Translations under genes and position numbers: made by a program
Part shown: positions 30,264-39,649 of the stretch, piece by piece
How positions within the stretch are numbered: position 1 is the first letter of the stretch
How the letters are laid out: every line of letters starts with the position of its first letter
Origin: Candidatus Brocadiia bacterium
GTDB taxonomy: Bacteria > Planctomycetota > PUPC01 > DSUN01
Assembly (NCBI GenBank): GCA_016782825.1
Contig: JADHXT010000001.1
Span: 1-42,748 of the forward strand
Reading direction: 5' to 3'
DNA length: 42,748 nucleotides
The notes under the pieces: generated by a model
What the model was told of the DNA's origin: nothing
The model's database searches: none
What the model saw: only the letters and a program-made list of their open reading frames with translations

Positions 30264-33200
30264 CAACACCAGCCGCCCAAAGGGCTCGGCGTCTTTGGGG
30301 CCGCACACACCGGGGGTGTATTCCATCCAGCCTCGGAAGCCCTCGCCATCGGCATCGTTCACCGTGAAGCTCCAGCCGAGGCTCGCGCCCTTCTCGGGCC
30401 GCCACGGCCCGAGCGCCGCCCAGGGGATGGCCGCCTCGTAGGCCAGGCCGCCCTTGGCCCTCTTCACCGCCACCTGCGCCACCTTGATCACGGCCGGCGC
30501 CGGCATCCAGCGGAACACCTGGGGGCCGGCCGGCGCGAGAGCCAGGCCAAACTCCACCACGCCATCGTAGCCTGAGGCCTTCCGTGGCGGGCCGGGGCAG
30601 AGCGCCACCTGAATGCAGTCGCCCTGCCAGATGGGGTGGCCGCTTTGCTTCTGCTCGAACACGTCGTCGCGCACGTCGGTCGCGATGAAGAGACGGTCGG
30701 CGTTCCATCCCGCCCACAGCTTGGCCGAGCAATCAGCGGGGCCTTTCCACTTGGGGATCTTCACGTGCGGCGGCCCATCCACGACGATGGGCGCGAAGGG
30801 CTGCCAGTCCGCCAGGTCGCCGTCGATGGTCGGCGCGCCGTTGCGGTGGGGAGCCTTGGCCTGGGGCCGGGGCGGCTGCACGTCGATGTGTTCTTCGGCC
30901 TCGGCGTCCACCACGCCGGCGCTGATGCGCGTCCTCCCGATGATGGCGTCGCGCGGCACGTGACACAGGAACGTCACCACCCGCGTCTCGCCGGGCTGCA
31001 TGTGCGGCAGCCGCAGGCGCCGCCCCGGCTCCACCTGCCAGCCCGCCGGCACCCGTAGCGCGATGGTGGGCGAGGCGGCCGGGGCACGGTGTCGCGTAAC
31101 GGAGACGATGACGCCGCAGGTCTCCCCGGCCCGGAGGGTGTTGGCGACGCGAAGGCGCAGGCTGGTGGGTGGCAGGACGGGCTCGGCTGGCGGGGGCCCG
31201 CTGCTCTTGCGTTCCGCCGCCACGGCGGCGAGGGCCGCTTCGCGCGACGGGGCGGGCCGCGCGGTGAGGACGAGGATGTCGCGCGGGGCGAGCACCAGCT
31301 TCAGGGGCTGCGAGGGATCGTCCACGTAGGCGTGAGACCGAGCGCCTTCGGGCGTGATGCGCGCGACGAGGGATGGCGCTTTGCCGGCACCCAGCAGGCT
31401 CTGAGTGGGAATACGGAACACGTGCGTTTGGTCGTCCCAGTTGGTCATGGCGATGGCTAGCCGGCCGTCGCGGGCGCGCCAGAGGGTAGCCATGACGGCG
31501 GGGAGGGCGGCCTTGTGGGCCGTGCGGCGGCCCCAGGCGACCTCGATCTCGGGTATGTCGTTCAGCGGCTTCACCTCGCCGAGCAGCTCGCCGTCGAGCA
31601 TGAAGTCGCGCGCGGCCAGGCGGTGGGCCGCGAGGTCCTTGAGGTATTGCGCCTTGGCTCGATGTCGCGGCTCAAGCAGCTCGAAGCCCATCCAGCCGAG
31701 CTGGCAACCCCAGAGCCAGTCGCGGCCCTGGCTCATGGCGAAGGCAGTGAGCTTGTCGCCCACGGCGCTGGGGCTGGAGAAGTAGACGGTGTGGCCGCTG
31801 TAGACGGCGGGGAGCATGGGGATTTCGTGGTCGTAGCGGGGGTTCCACGTGAGGAAGGCGTCCACGCCGTCCATGTAGCACTCGGTGTTGTTCTCGGTGG
31901 TGATGGTCACGTCGCGGCCGTCGGCGTGTGCGATCTGCTGGATGCGGTCGAGCATCACGCGGTAGCCGTCCACCCACCACGAGCCGCCGCCGAGGGGGTG
32001 GCCGTGGCTCTTGTCGTAGCATAGCTTGGCGCCGGCCGCGGCGATCTGGTCGATGTAGATGGCGTTCACCTTCTCGTCCACGATCAGGCGGCGGCAGATT
32101 TCCACCACCTTGTCCTGCCAGAACTTCGTGGCGGGGCACATGACGGCGAGCTTGCGGCCGGAGCCGTACTGCTCCAGATAGGGCTTGCCGGCGGGGTCTT
32201 TGCACGCGAAGGGGAGGGCGGCCTTGAAGTTGTCGTTACCGCTGTCCCACAGGCGGCCGTTGATGTAGGGCATGGCCACCATGCCGGCGTCGGCGAGCTG
32301 CTTGACGCCGGCGGCGAAGCCGGGCTTGGTGGGGAAGTAATTGGGGTAGTAGGTGTCGAAGGGGATTTCGTGCCAGTTGTACCAGTGGATGCCGATGGGC
32401 ACGGGGGCGAAGAGCTTGGCGGCCTCGTGCATCTTGGGCACCACGGCCTTGGCGTGTCCGCCGTTGAGCATCCAGAGGCCCAGGTCGCGGAGCTTCCTGG
32501 GCGTGCTCTTGCGGGAGGCGAGGGGGCCTTTCTTTGTCCACGGCGCCTCCTTGAGCGCCCACTGGCGGTAGAGCTTGGCGCCGCCCCACCAGTCGCCCTG
32601 GTAGGCGCCGACGGCGATGGGGAAGGGTTGTGCATAGCCGTTGCCGGCCATGCCCTGGTTGGGCGCGTGCATCTGGAAGTGGAACTCGCCGAGGGGCGAG
32701 AGCGAGAAGCGCTTGGGCATGGCCTGCGGGTCGTGGCAGGCCAGGTAGAGGCCGCGTTCCCCCCAGTTGGCCGTGACGAACTGCATCGGCCACTGGCACG
32801 AGGGGTAGAACCCCGCCTGGCGGTGCTTGCAGTCGCGATACAGCATGCCCCAGTTGCTGCGGGGCACACCCACGTCGGGACGCTCGGCCGGTCCCACGTT
32901 GGCCATCACGGGGAAGAAGACGTCCCACACGCCGTACCGCTTGCCGCGGTCGTCCACCTGGATGCGCCACTGGGAAAGGTGGGAGCGCGGGGGCAGCGTG
33001 ACAGTGGCCGTTATGTCCACCGCCGCGGGCTCATCGGGCAGGGCGACGCCCTTCCAGTGGAACACGAGGCCGCCATCCTGGGCGACCACGGAGCAGGCGG
33101 CCTTGGCGCGGTTGTCGAGGGTGACGGGTTTGAGGGCCTTGTCCTGCGAGCGGAACTCGATGCGCCAGAGCAGGGGCTTGGTCTCGGTCGAGACGACCAT

Positions 33201-34418
33201 CGGCTGCTTGGTGAGGGTGTTGACGATGCGCACGAGGCCGAGGCCTGCGGCCTCGTCGGCGAATTCCAGCGACAGCGCGGTGCTCGCCAGCTTGTACTTC
33301 GCGGCGACGGCGTCGGGGCGCGCCTGTGGCGGCAGGGGAATCTGGCGGATGGTGACGGCCGGCTTGCCGGCGAGCAGGGCGGCGTAGCGCTGGGGGTCTC
33401 GCTGGGCTGGGCCGAGGTAGAGGCGGGCGGCGTTCTCGTAGGTGCGCTCGGCCCACGCGATGCAGGGGGCCTTGAGATAGTTGTAGTACTCGCTCACGCC
33501 GTCAAAGAGGGTGATGCCGCCGGGGTGGCCGAGGCCGATGGCGTCGTCGGCGTTGTGCATCACGGCCCAGCCGGGTAGGTGCTGGCTGGTGCGGGAGTCG
33601 GTGAAGCGTCCCTGCTTGAGCGGCTGGGCGCCGAGCCAGCGGCCGAACAGCGCGTCCTTGCGGGAGACGTGCATGAACTGGAGCTCGCTCCAGCGGTAGT
33701 CGTCGGTGCGGCTGGCGGTGGCGTGGACGTCGATGATGGGCGAGTAGGCGCGGTAGGTCCAGCGATAGACGGCCTGGGCGTTGCCGCTGGCGTAGCGGTC
33801 GGGCGAGCCGTAGCGGGCCTTGGCCTCGACCACGATGCGGAGCGGGCCCCGATGCACGACGCGCGCCGTCGAGTTGGCGTCGTCCTGGAGGAGGACGGTG
33901 CCACGTTCCTTGGTGTAGAGCCGGTCGCCCCAGTAGAAGGCGTCGTAGCGGTTGCCGGAGCCGTTGAACACGAGGGTGTGGGGGAACCCGCCGCCGCCTT
34001 TCTCGGCGATGTGGGCGGTGAAGTACTGGTTCGAGAGCAGCAGGTGGTCCTTGGCGCGGTCGAGGCGCAGGTCGGTGCTGGCGGCTTTGTGGGGCTTGGC
34101 CTGCTGGATGAGGAAGAAGCGGCGCTGGCCGGGCTCGGTGACGCCGTCGAGGAGCAGAGAGAGGACGGCCTCCTTGCCCTCGACATCGAGCTGAGCGACG
34201 GCGGGTCTGGCGTTCCGTCCTGCGGCATCGGTTTCCTCGGCACGGATCGTCTGGGGCGCGCCGCCGGGAAACAGCATGGCCAGGGGCGCGCGATGCTCCA
34301 CCACGTGGTGGAAGCGGCGCGGGCCGGTGTTGCGCACTTCGAGGAAAAGGGGGGCCTCGCCGGCCAGGGCGAGCGACGCGGCGACGAGGAGTGAGACGCA
34401 GAGCACGGTGGGGCGCAT
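30258..34418 (-). CDS. Large secreted glycoside-hydrolase-like protein (DUF6259-type barrel, CBM9-like tail)
   Basis: 1386 residues with a signal peptide (about 1-19). An N-terminal beta-sandwich region is followed from about residue 640 by a TIM-barrel domain: LFAPVPIGIHWYNWHEIPFD, VNAIYIDQIAAAG with Asp near 786 as candidate nucleophile, and ITTENNTECYMDGVDAFLTW. This arrangement matches DUF6259-type proteins related to clan GH-D/GH31-like glycosidases. A beta domain follows, then a C-terminal CBM9-like module at about 1190-1386 (PTIDGDLADWQPF, LWAGWNADRLFIATDVRDDV, WQGDCIQVALCPGP). It probably hydrolyses a complex polysaccharide outside the cell; substrate unknown. AGGAGG lies seven bases before the ATG and a promoter at 34457-34486. 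It is not in an operon with a transporter or sulfatase. Confidence 0.82.
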   Translation of the reverse strand: MRPTVLCVSLLVAASLALAGEAPLFLEVRNTGPRRFHHVVEHRAPLAMLFPGGAPQTIRAEETDAAGRNARPAVAQLDVEGKEAVLSLLLDGVTEPGQRRFFLIQQAKPHKAASTDLRLDRAKDHLLLSNQYFTAHIAEKGGGGFPHTLVFNGSGNRYDAFYWGDRLYTKERGTVLLQDDANSTARVVHRGPLRIVVEAKARYGSPDRYASGNAQAVYRWTYRAYSPIIDVHATASRTDDYRWSELQFMHVSRKDALFGRWLGAQPLKQGRFTDSRTSQHLPGWAVMHNADDAIGLGHPGGITLFDGVSEYYNYLKAPCIAWAERTYENAARLYLGPAQRDPQRYAALLAGKPAVTIRQIPLPPQARPDAVAAKYKLASTALSLEFADEAAGLGLVRIVNTLTKQPMVVSTETKPLLWRIEFRSQDKALKPVTLDNRAKAACSVVAQDGGLVFHWKGVALPDEPAAVDITATVTLPPRSHLSQWRIQVDDRGKRYGVWDVFFPVMANVGPAERPDVGVPRSNWGMLYRDCKHRQAGFYPSCQWPMQFVTANWGERGLYLACHDPQAMPKRFSLSPLGEFHFQMHAPNQGMAGNGYAQPFPIAVGAYQGDWWGGAKLYRQWALKEAPWTKKGPLASRKSTPRKLRDLGLWMLNGGHAKAVVPKMHEAAKLFAPVPIGIHWYNWHEIPFDTYYPNYFPTKPGFAAGVKQLADAGMVAMPYINGRLWDSGNDNFKAALPFACKDPAGKPYLEQYGSGRKLAVMCPATKFWQDKVVEICRRLIVDEKVNAIYIDQIAAAGAKLCYDKSHGHPLGGGSWWVDGYRVMLDRIQQIAHADGRDVTITTENNTECYMDGVDAFLTWNPRYDHEIPMLPAVYSGHTVYFSSPSAVGDKLTAFAMSQGRDWLWGCQLGWMGFELLEPRHRAKAQYLKDLAAHRLAARDFMLDGELLGEVKPLNDIPEIEVAWGRRTAHKAALPAVMATLWRARDGRLAIAMTNWDDQTHVFRIPTQSLLGAGKAPSLVARITPEGARSHAYVDDPSQPLKLVLAPRDILVLTARPAPSREAALAAVAAERKSSGPPPAEPVLPPTSLRLRVANTLRAGETCGVIVSVTRHRAPAASPTIALRVPAGWQVEPGRRLRLPHMQPGETRVVTFLCHVPRDAIIGRTRISAGVVDAEAEEHIDVQPPRPQAKAPHRNGAPTIDGDLADWQPFAPIVVDGPPHVKIPKWKGPADCSAKLWAGWNADRLFIATDVRDDVFEQKQSGHPIWQGDCIQVALCPGPPRKASGYDGVVEFGLALAPAGPQVFRWMPAPAVIKVAQVAVKRAKGGLAYEAAIPWAALGPWRPEKGASLGWSFTVNDADGEGFRGWMEYTPGVCGPKDAEPFGRLVLE

Positions 34419-34456
34419 AGTGCGGCCTCCTGGGTAGTGGGCGCGGGAGCGCGCGC

Positions 34457-34486
34457 ATTCTACTGGGGACGGCGCCCAGGCGTCAA
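34457..34486 (-). promoter_or_regulatory. Predicted promoter for the large glycosidase-like gene
   Basis: Minus-strand TTGACG (34486-34481), 18-bp spacer, TAGAAT (34462-34457), about 40 bp before the ATG. Confidence 0.55.
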
Positions 34487-34497
34487 GGCGTGAGAGC

Positions 34498-36018
34498 CTA
34501 TTGCGCCTGGAGAGTGAGGAGGGTGATGTCGTCGTGCTGCTCGGCGTCGGCCACGTAGGCGCTCACGTCGCTGCGGAGGGCGGCGATGAGCGGCTGGGCA
34601 TTGGCCACGGCGTGGCGCACGGCGGCGGCGAGACGGTCGGTGCCGTACATCTGATGGCGGTCGTTCATGGCTTCGCGCACGCCGTCGGTGTAGAGCACGA
34701 GGGCGTCAGAGGGGGCGAGCTGCACGGCGTGGTCGGCGACCAGGGTGTCGATGGCGCCGATGGCGCCGAGGGCGATGCCGCCGCGGGGCAGGAGCTGGGC
34801 GTCGGCGCCGCGGACGAGCACGGGCGGCTCGTGGCCGGCATTGGCGTAGCGCAGGGTGCGGGTGCCGTCGTCCCAGATGCCGTAGAACATGGAGACGAAG
34901 ACGTCGCCCGTGGTCTGGTCGAACAACTCGCGGTTGAGCCGCACGAGCGCGTCGCTGGGAGACGAGCACGCCGTGGCGATGGCGCGGAGGAGGGTGTGGG
35001 TCATGACCATGACGAGCGCGGCGCCCACGCCCTTGCCGCTCACGTCGGCCACGGCGATGCCCCATTGGCCGGCGGCGAGGGGGATGACGTCGAAGAAATC
35101 GCCGCCCACGTCGCGGGCGGGCAGGGTGAGGCCGTCGAGAGCGACGTGAAGGAGGCGCGGGAACGACTGGGGCAGCAGCTCGCGCTGGATGCGCCGGGCC
35201 ACGGCGGCCTCGCGGTCGGCCTGGTCGCGCTCGGCGCGGATTTGGGTGTGGAGGTGACGCAGGCTGTCGATCTGCTCCGTGGTGCGGCGCACGGAGAGCT
35301 GACGGACGGCGTCGAGGAGGGTGGCCCCTTCGAGCAGCAGGGTGGTGTGGGTGGCAAAGGTGTGGAGCACATCGAGGTCGCCGCCCGTGAAGGAGCGGTT
35401 GGAGCGGGCGAAGGCCCCCAGGAGGCCGATGACGTTTCCGTCGCGCTTGAAGGGCGCCACGAGCATGGCGGTGAGGCCCTGGGCGTGGAGCGCGGCATAG
35501 CGGGGGTAATGGCCGATGTCGTTGATGAGGATGCTCTTGCCTCGCCCGACCACGTCGCGGTGGATTTCGGGGCCGAGGTCGATCTCGGCCCCGACGGAGA
35601 GGGTGATGGGCTCCATCTCCTTCTCGACGTCGGGGAGCACTTCGATGACCGTGGTGTCCACGGCGAGGATGCTGTGGACGGCCTCGGACATCTGGCCGAG
35701 GAGGGTCTGCACGCCCACGTTGTCGAGGAAGGCGCTGGAGAGGGTGCTGATGGACTCGAGCACGCGGGCCTGGCGCTCGCGGTCCTCCGAGCGGAACTCC
35801 AGGCGCAGGTACTGGCGGCGCAGGCTGCTGAGCTCGCTCGCGGTGCGGCGCGAGCGGAGGAAGCGGGCGACCACGATGGCCGCGAAGCCTGCGTTCACCA
35901 ACACGGTGGTCTCAACAAACTGGGAGGGCGTGAGGCTCGGATGGAGCAGCCAGAGCGCATTGAAGGCCAGCCACAGGAGTACGGTCGCTATGAGATGGAG
36001 CAGGCTGCCGCGCCGCAT
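34498..36018 (-). CDS. RsbU-like PP2C phosphatase with membrane anchor and GAF domain
   Basis: 506 residues. Two membrane helices (about 8-26 and 34-54) are followed by a coiled coil, a GAF domain at about 85-235 (SEAVHSILAVDTTVIEVLPD, LVAPFKRDGNVIGLLGAFAR), a second coiled coil, and a SpoIIE/PP2C-type phosphatase at 290-505. The metal-binding aspartates are in place: Asp307 and Asp310 in VGGDFFD, Asp325 in ADVSGKG, Asp445 in YTDGV, Asp496-497 in QHDDITL. In partner switching this enzyme dephosphorylates the STAS antagonist in response to a signal, here possibly read by the GAF domain. The ATG at 36018 is 14 bp after the RsbW-like stop with GAGGA four bases upstream. It is the last gene of the operon. 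Confidence 0.9.
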   Translation of the reverse strand: MRRGSLLHLIATVLLWLAFNALWLLHPSLTPSQFVETTVLVNAGFAAIVVARFLRSRRTASELSSLRRQYLRLEFRSEDRERQARVLESISTLSSAFLDNVGVQTLLGQMSEAVHSILAVDTTVIEVLPDVEKEMEPITLSVGAEIDLGPEIHRDVVGRGKSILINDIGHYPRYAALHAQGLTAMLVAPFKRDGNVIGLLGAFARSNRSFTGGDLDVLHTFATHTTLLLEGATLLDAVRQLSVRRTTEQIDSLRHLHTQIRAERDQADREAAVARRIQRELLPQSFPRLLHVALDGLTLPARDVGGDFFDVIPLAAGQWGIAVADVSGKGVGAALVMVMTHTLLRAIATACSSPSDALVRLNRELFDQTTGDVFVSMFYGIWDDGTRTLRYANAGHEPPVLVRGADAQLLPRGGIALGAIGAIDTLVADHAVQLAPSDALVLYTDGVREAMNDRHQMYGTDRLAAAVRHAVANAQPLIAALRSDVSAYVADAEQHDDITLLTLQAQ

Positions 36019-36032
36019 GGCGTCCTCGTGTC

Positions 36033-36518
36033 CTACACGGCCGCCTGGTGGCGGCCGGCATACTTGATCAGACGGAGCTCGTTGCCGCGTCCCGGCTCGT
36101 AGGAGTGGGAGATGCGGTCCATGAAGTGGTGAAGGATCACGAGGCCGAGGCCGTGGCCCGCCCCGGAGGCCCAGTAGCCGTCGATGTCGTCCTTCGGCTT
36201 GGCGGCAGGCGAGAAAGAGCACTGCGCCTGGTCGCCGATGGTGACGGCGAGCTGGGTGCGGCTGGCGTCCACGCGGATGTTGATGCGCGGGTCGGCACGG
36301 CTATCGTCAGGGAGGTAGGCGTGCTCGATGATGTTCACGCAGGCCTCGTCGACGGCCATAACGGTCTTGGCGATTTCGCCGGGCGGGTAGTGGTGTTCCA
36401 CGGCGGCGAGTGCCACGAGCTCGCGAATGATCGTGAGGTAGCGGGTGCGTGCGGGCAGGTCGAGCATGATGCGCGTGGGGGGCGCGCTGTGCGTGCCGGG
36501 CGCGAAGTCGGCCACCAT
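36033..36518 (-). CDS. RsbW/SpoIIAB-like anti-sigma factor serine kinase
   Basis: 161 residues of HATPase_c type. The N box, VMAVDEACVNIIEHAY, and the G-box region, ASGAGHGLGLVILHHFMDRI, are intact, so it should bind ATP and phosphorylate the STAS antagonist encoded just upstream. In known systems such a kinase binds either a sigma factor or another effector. No sigma factor gene is within the window, so the regulated target is unknown. Its ATG overlaps the STAS stop (TGATG), indicating translational coupling and matched amounts of the two proteins. Confidence 0.9.
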   Translation of the reverse strand: MVADFAPGTHSAPPTRIMLDLPARTRYLTIIRELVALAAVEHHYPPGEIAKTVMAVDEACVNIIEHAYLPDDSRADPRINIRVDASRTQLAVTIGDQAQCSFSPAAKPKDDIDGYWASGAGHGLGLVILHHFMDRISHSYEPGRGNELRLIKYAGRHQAAV

Positions 36519-36886
36519 CAGGCGTTCTCCTCGGGCGAGTCGAAGGCGTCGAGTGCGGCGGCGACCGAGGGATACACGTGGATGATCTTCGAGAAGCCCA
36601 GGATATCGAAGATGTCGCGGATGGCCGGGGTCATGGCCGCCACTTTGATCTCTCCGTGCTTGGGCAGCAGCTCGCGGTAGGTGTCCACCAGGATGCCGAG
36701 GCCGGCGCTGCTGATGTAGTCGAGGTGTTCGCAGTCGATCACGATGCGGAGCACGCCGCCGTCGCGGACGGCCTGGAGCTGCTCCTCGAACTGCGGGGTG
36801 GTGTGGGCGTCCAGGTAGCCCTGAACGTGGAGCACGACGGCGCTGTTGTGGGCAGGTGTGCGACTCACCTCGAAGGGCTTCTGCAT
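36518..36886 (-). CDS. STAS-domain anti-sigma factor antagonist (RsbV/SpoIIAA-like)
   Basis: 122 residues, a single STAS domain. The phosphorylation loop reads DCEHLDYISSAGLGILVD; Ser60 aligns with the phosphorylated Ser of SpoIIAA, while the preceding Asp of the classic DSSG motif is Ser59 here. C-terminal KVAAMTPAIRDIFDILGFSK is also typical. It would be phosphorylated by the downstream kinase and dephosphorylated by the PP2C protein, controlling release of the kinase's other partner. The longer frame to 37093 is antisense-like text; the ATG at 36886 is 19 bp after the histidine kinase stop. Confidence 0.92.
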   Translation of the reverse strand: MQKPFEVSRTPAHNSAVVLHVQGYLDAHTTPQFEEQLQAVRDGGVLRIVIDCEHLDYISSAGLGILVDTYRELLPKHGEIKVAAMTPAIRDIFDILGFSKIIHVYPSVAAALDAFDSPEENA

Positions 36887-36905
36887 TGCAGGTCTCCGGT
36901 GTCGG

Positions 36906-39572
36906 TCACTCGGGGTGCGTGCGGGGGGACTGCTCGGCCAGAATGCGTGTGATGGCCTGGATGGCCTCGATGGGGCCGTTGGGGGATTGCTCGATGATGG
37001 CTGCGGCGGCCGTGGCGAGGTGTTCGCGCTCGTGGGCGGGATGGTCGGGGCGCACGTAGGCCACGAGGGGCACGGCGGCCCAGGGGCCGGCACGCAGGCA
37101 TCCGAGGGCGTTCAGGTCGCCCTGGCCTTCGGCGGCGGGGTCGAGGATCACGGCGTCGAAGGCGGTGTTGGCGTGGCGCGAGGCGTCGGAGCAGTTGGCG
37201 CAGGCGATGGCGCTGAGGGCGCTTTCGCGCAGGGCCTGGCGCACGCGGTCGCGTTCGGCGTCGTCGCCGATGATGGCCAGCACGCGGGCGGCGTCGCCGT
37301 CCTGGAGGCCGTCGAGGGCGTTGAGGAAGGCGTCGCGGTTGATGGGCTTGCGGAGGCGTTCGCTGGCGCCGGCGGCCTCGGCGATGGCGGCGTCGTCGGT
37401 GGACGAGGCGACGATGAGCGGCGTGTCGGTGGTGCGGGGGTCGGCGCGCAGTTCGTCGGCGAGTTCCCACACCTCGTGGTCGGGGATGGCCACGTCCACG
37501 AGGACGGCAAAGGGCAGGAGCGCGCGGGCGCGTTCGAGGGCGTCGTGGAAGCGGCAGGCGCCGGCCACGCGATAGCCGAAGGGCTCGGCCCACCGGCGGA
37601 GGTCGAGGATGAGCTGCGGGTCGTCTTCGGTGACGGCGAGGATGACGGGGCTGGAGGCGTCGTCGGGGAAGGGATCGCCATCGACCACGCGCTGGCGCAG
37701 CTCCTCGTGCAATTGCTTGAGCAGATGCAGATGGGTGGGGATGACCACCACGAAGGTGGAGCCTCTGGCCTCGTGGCTCTCGACGGTCACGTGGCCGCCG
37801 AGCAGGCGGCAGAGCTTCTTCACGAGCGAAAGGCCCAGGCCCGCGCCGCCGTGCTCGCGGGTGGCCGAGCCGTCCACCTGGCGGAATTCCTCGAAGATGT
37901 GCGGCAGCGCGTCGGGCGGCAGGCCCACGCCGGTGTCGCTCACCGAGATGGCCAGGCGCGGCAGGTCGGCGCCGGCCACGGGATGGGCCGAGAGCCGGAT
38001 CTCGCCCTGGGTGGTGAACTTGATGGCGTTGTTCAGCAGGTGCAGGAGAATCTGCCGCAGGCGGTCGCGGTCGGTATTGAGCACGGGCAGGGCGTCGGGC
38101 AGATCGGCCACGAGCTCGATGGGCTTGTCGGCCAGCGCGGGGCGGACGGACTCGATGCACTCGTGGATGAGCGCGCCGGGCTCGAAGGGGGTGGGGTGGA
38201 GCGGCACGTCGGCGCTGCCCAGTTGGGCGAGGTCGAGCACGTCGTCGATGGCGGCGTGGAGCGTGCGGGCGTTGGCGAGCACGCGGTTGAGGAAGTGCTC
38301 GCCTTTTTCGGAGATGTCGCCGGCGGCGCCGCGGAGCAGCAGCGACACGAAGCCGATGATGGAGGTCATGGGGGTCTTCAGCTCGTGCGACACGTTGGCG
38401 AGAAACTCGTTGCGCAGGCGGTTCATCTCGCGGAGCCGCACGTTGGCGCGCTGGAGCTGGCGGGAGCGGCGGGTGAGCGCGCGGTCGTGCTCCCAGCGCC
38501 CGACGGCCTCCACCAGCACGTTGTAGGCGGTGGCGTATTCGTTGGAGATGCGGCTCGAGAGCGCCTCGGCCATGCTCTCCTCGATGTGGACGAGGGCCTC
38601 GAGGTGCACCCGCGACAGCTCGGGCAGGGGGCGGCGGGCCACGTCGCGGCGCAGGTGGGCGCCGTCCACGCCGGTGGCCTTGGCCAGGCGGTCGAGCTGC
38701 TCCAGGTCGATGCCCGATGGCAGCGCCACGGCGATGGCCATGAGGGGGTAGCGCACGGAGCGGAAGCTGAGGGTGATGGGGAAGGCGCCGATCTGGTAGC
38801 CGCCCGGGCACAACTGGATCTTCGACTGGCTGGCGAGCATGGCGTCGCGGGCGCACTCCCACGCCGCCGTGCGGCAGGCCTCGCAGGCCACGGTGTAGCC
38901 GGCGTCGTCGCGGATGGCCTGGGCCACGGGGCACACGCCGCGCAGGCAGCCGCTCGACGAGGGCGTGCACACACACGTGGGCTCGGGCTGGTAGAGGAAG
39001 CAGGAGAACGACGTGTTGCCGAGCTTGGAGACGGCGGCCTCGTGGTCGCGGATGGCGTCCAGATCCAGCGCCACGCGGAAGTCCACCTTGCCCGGCGGCA
39101 GCAGGCGGCCGTCGACGAGCAGATCGGTGCTCACGCCGAAGGCCTCGAAGGCATCGACCATCCGCTGACGGATCGCGCTGGCGCGGGCGTTGAACGTGCG
39201 AAGCCGCAGCAGCACGTTGATGCGCGCCATCATCTCTTCGTTGTTGCGGGTCGGCACATAGTCGTCCACGGCCGCGTGGCGCGGCGGGATGGCGTCGAGG
39301 TCCTCGCGCAGCACCACGGTGGCGATGCGGGGGTTGAGGCGCTTCACCCGCTCGCACAACTCGATGTGGGTGTTGCCGGCAGGGTCTTCGGGCACGACGG
39401 CCAAGTCGGGGCGGGCGCGCAGGATGCTGCGCACGGCCTCGTCCACGTTGGGCGCATCGAGCACCTCGGAGTGGACGCTGGCGCGGCGGTCCTTCAGCGC
39501 ATCCAGCACGTCGCGATCGGCGTCGCCCATCACGATCACATACGACGGCGCACGTGGAATGTCTTTGCCCAT
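36906..39572 (-). CDS. Hybrid histidine kinase with PocR sensory domain and receiver-like domains
   Basis: 888 residues, soluble. Residues 10-125 look like a degenerate receiver: the phosphoacceptor Asp is Pro (LAVVPED) and the Lys is missing. About 140-290 is a PocR-like Cys-rich sensor, with nine Cys between 191 and 255 and ending CPGGYQIGAFPI. Then come a coiled coil, HisKA with His396 (FLANVSHELKTPMTSIIGF), and HATPase_c at about 490-615 (NAIKF, DTGVGLPP, GAGLGLSLVKK). A receiver at 640-755 keeps Asp693 and Lys (LRKPIN), and a second at 763-880 has Asp but no Lys. PocR domains sense small ligands; the Cys set suggests metal, redox or thiol chemistry. It heads the partner-switch operon. 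The start lacks a clear ribosome site. Confidence 0.88.
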   Translation of the reverse strand: MGKDIPRAPSYVIVMGDADRDVLDALKDRRASVHSEVLDAPNVDEAVRSILRARPDLAVVPEDPAGNTHIELCERVKRLNPRIATVVLREDLDAIPPRHAAVDDYVPTRNNEEMMARINVLLRLRTFNARASAIRQRMVDAFEAFGVSTDLLVDGRLLPPGKVDFRVALDLDAIRDHEAAVSKLGNTSFSCFLYQPEPTCVCTPSSSGCLRGVCPVAQAIRDDAGYTVACEACRTAAWECARDAMLASQSKIQLCPGGYQIGAFPITLSFRSVRYPLMAIAVALPSGIDLEQLDRLAKATGVDGAHLRRDVARRPLPELSRVHLEALVHIEESMAEALSSRISNEYATAYNVLVEAVGRWEHDRALTRRSRQLQRANVRLREMNRLRNEFLANVSHELKTPMTSIIGFVSLLLRGAAGDISEKGEHFLNRVLANARTLHAAIDDVLDLAQLGSADVPLHPTPFEPGALIHECIESVRPALADKPIELVADLPDALPVLNTDRDRLRQILLHLLNNAIKFTTQGEIRLSAHPVAGADLPRLAISVSDTGVGLPPDALPHIFEEFRQVDGSATREHGGAGLGLSLVKKLCRLLGGHVTVESHEARGSTFVVVIPTHLHLLKQLHEELRQRVVDGDPFPDDASSPVILAVTEDDPQLILDLRRWAEPFGYRVAGACRFHDALERARALLPFAVLVDVAIPDHEVWELADELRADPRTTDTPLIVASSTDDAAIAEAAGASERLRKPINRDAFLNALDGLQDGDAARVLAIIGDDAERDRVRQALRESALSAIACANCSDASRHANTAFDAVILDPAAEGQGDLNALGCLRAGPWAAVPLVAYVRPDHPAHEREHLATAAAAIIEQSPNGPIEAIQAITRILAEQSPRTHPE

Positions 39573-39608
39573 GGCAGGACACCGACAAGAGTTCAGGTCA
39601 TCGCAATC

Positions 39609-39637
39609 ACTATACCACCCGCGCGCGGCAAACTCAA
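39609..39637 (-). promoter_or_regulatory. Promoter of the four-gene signalling operon
   Basis: Minus-strand TTGAGT (39637-39632), 17-bp spacer, TATAGT (39614-39609), start near 39602, about 30 nt before the kinase ATG. It is the only clear promoter seen for the four genes. Confidence 0.65.
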
Positions 39638-39649
39638 GCCATGCAAGAG

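Noticed and set aside
34501..36102. 533-residue plus-strand frame
   Set aside because: Antisense mirror of the PP2C phosphatase, Gly/Val/His-rich with no motif.
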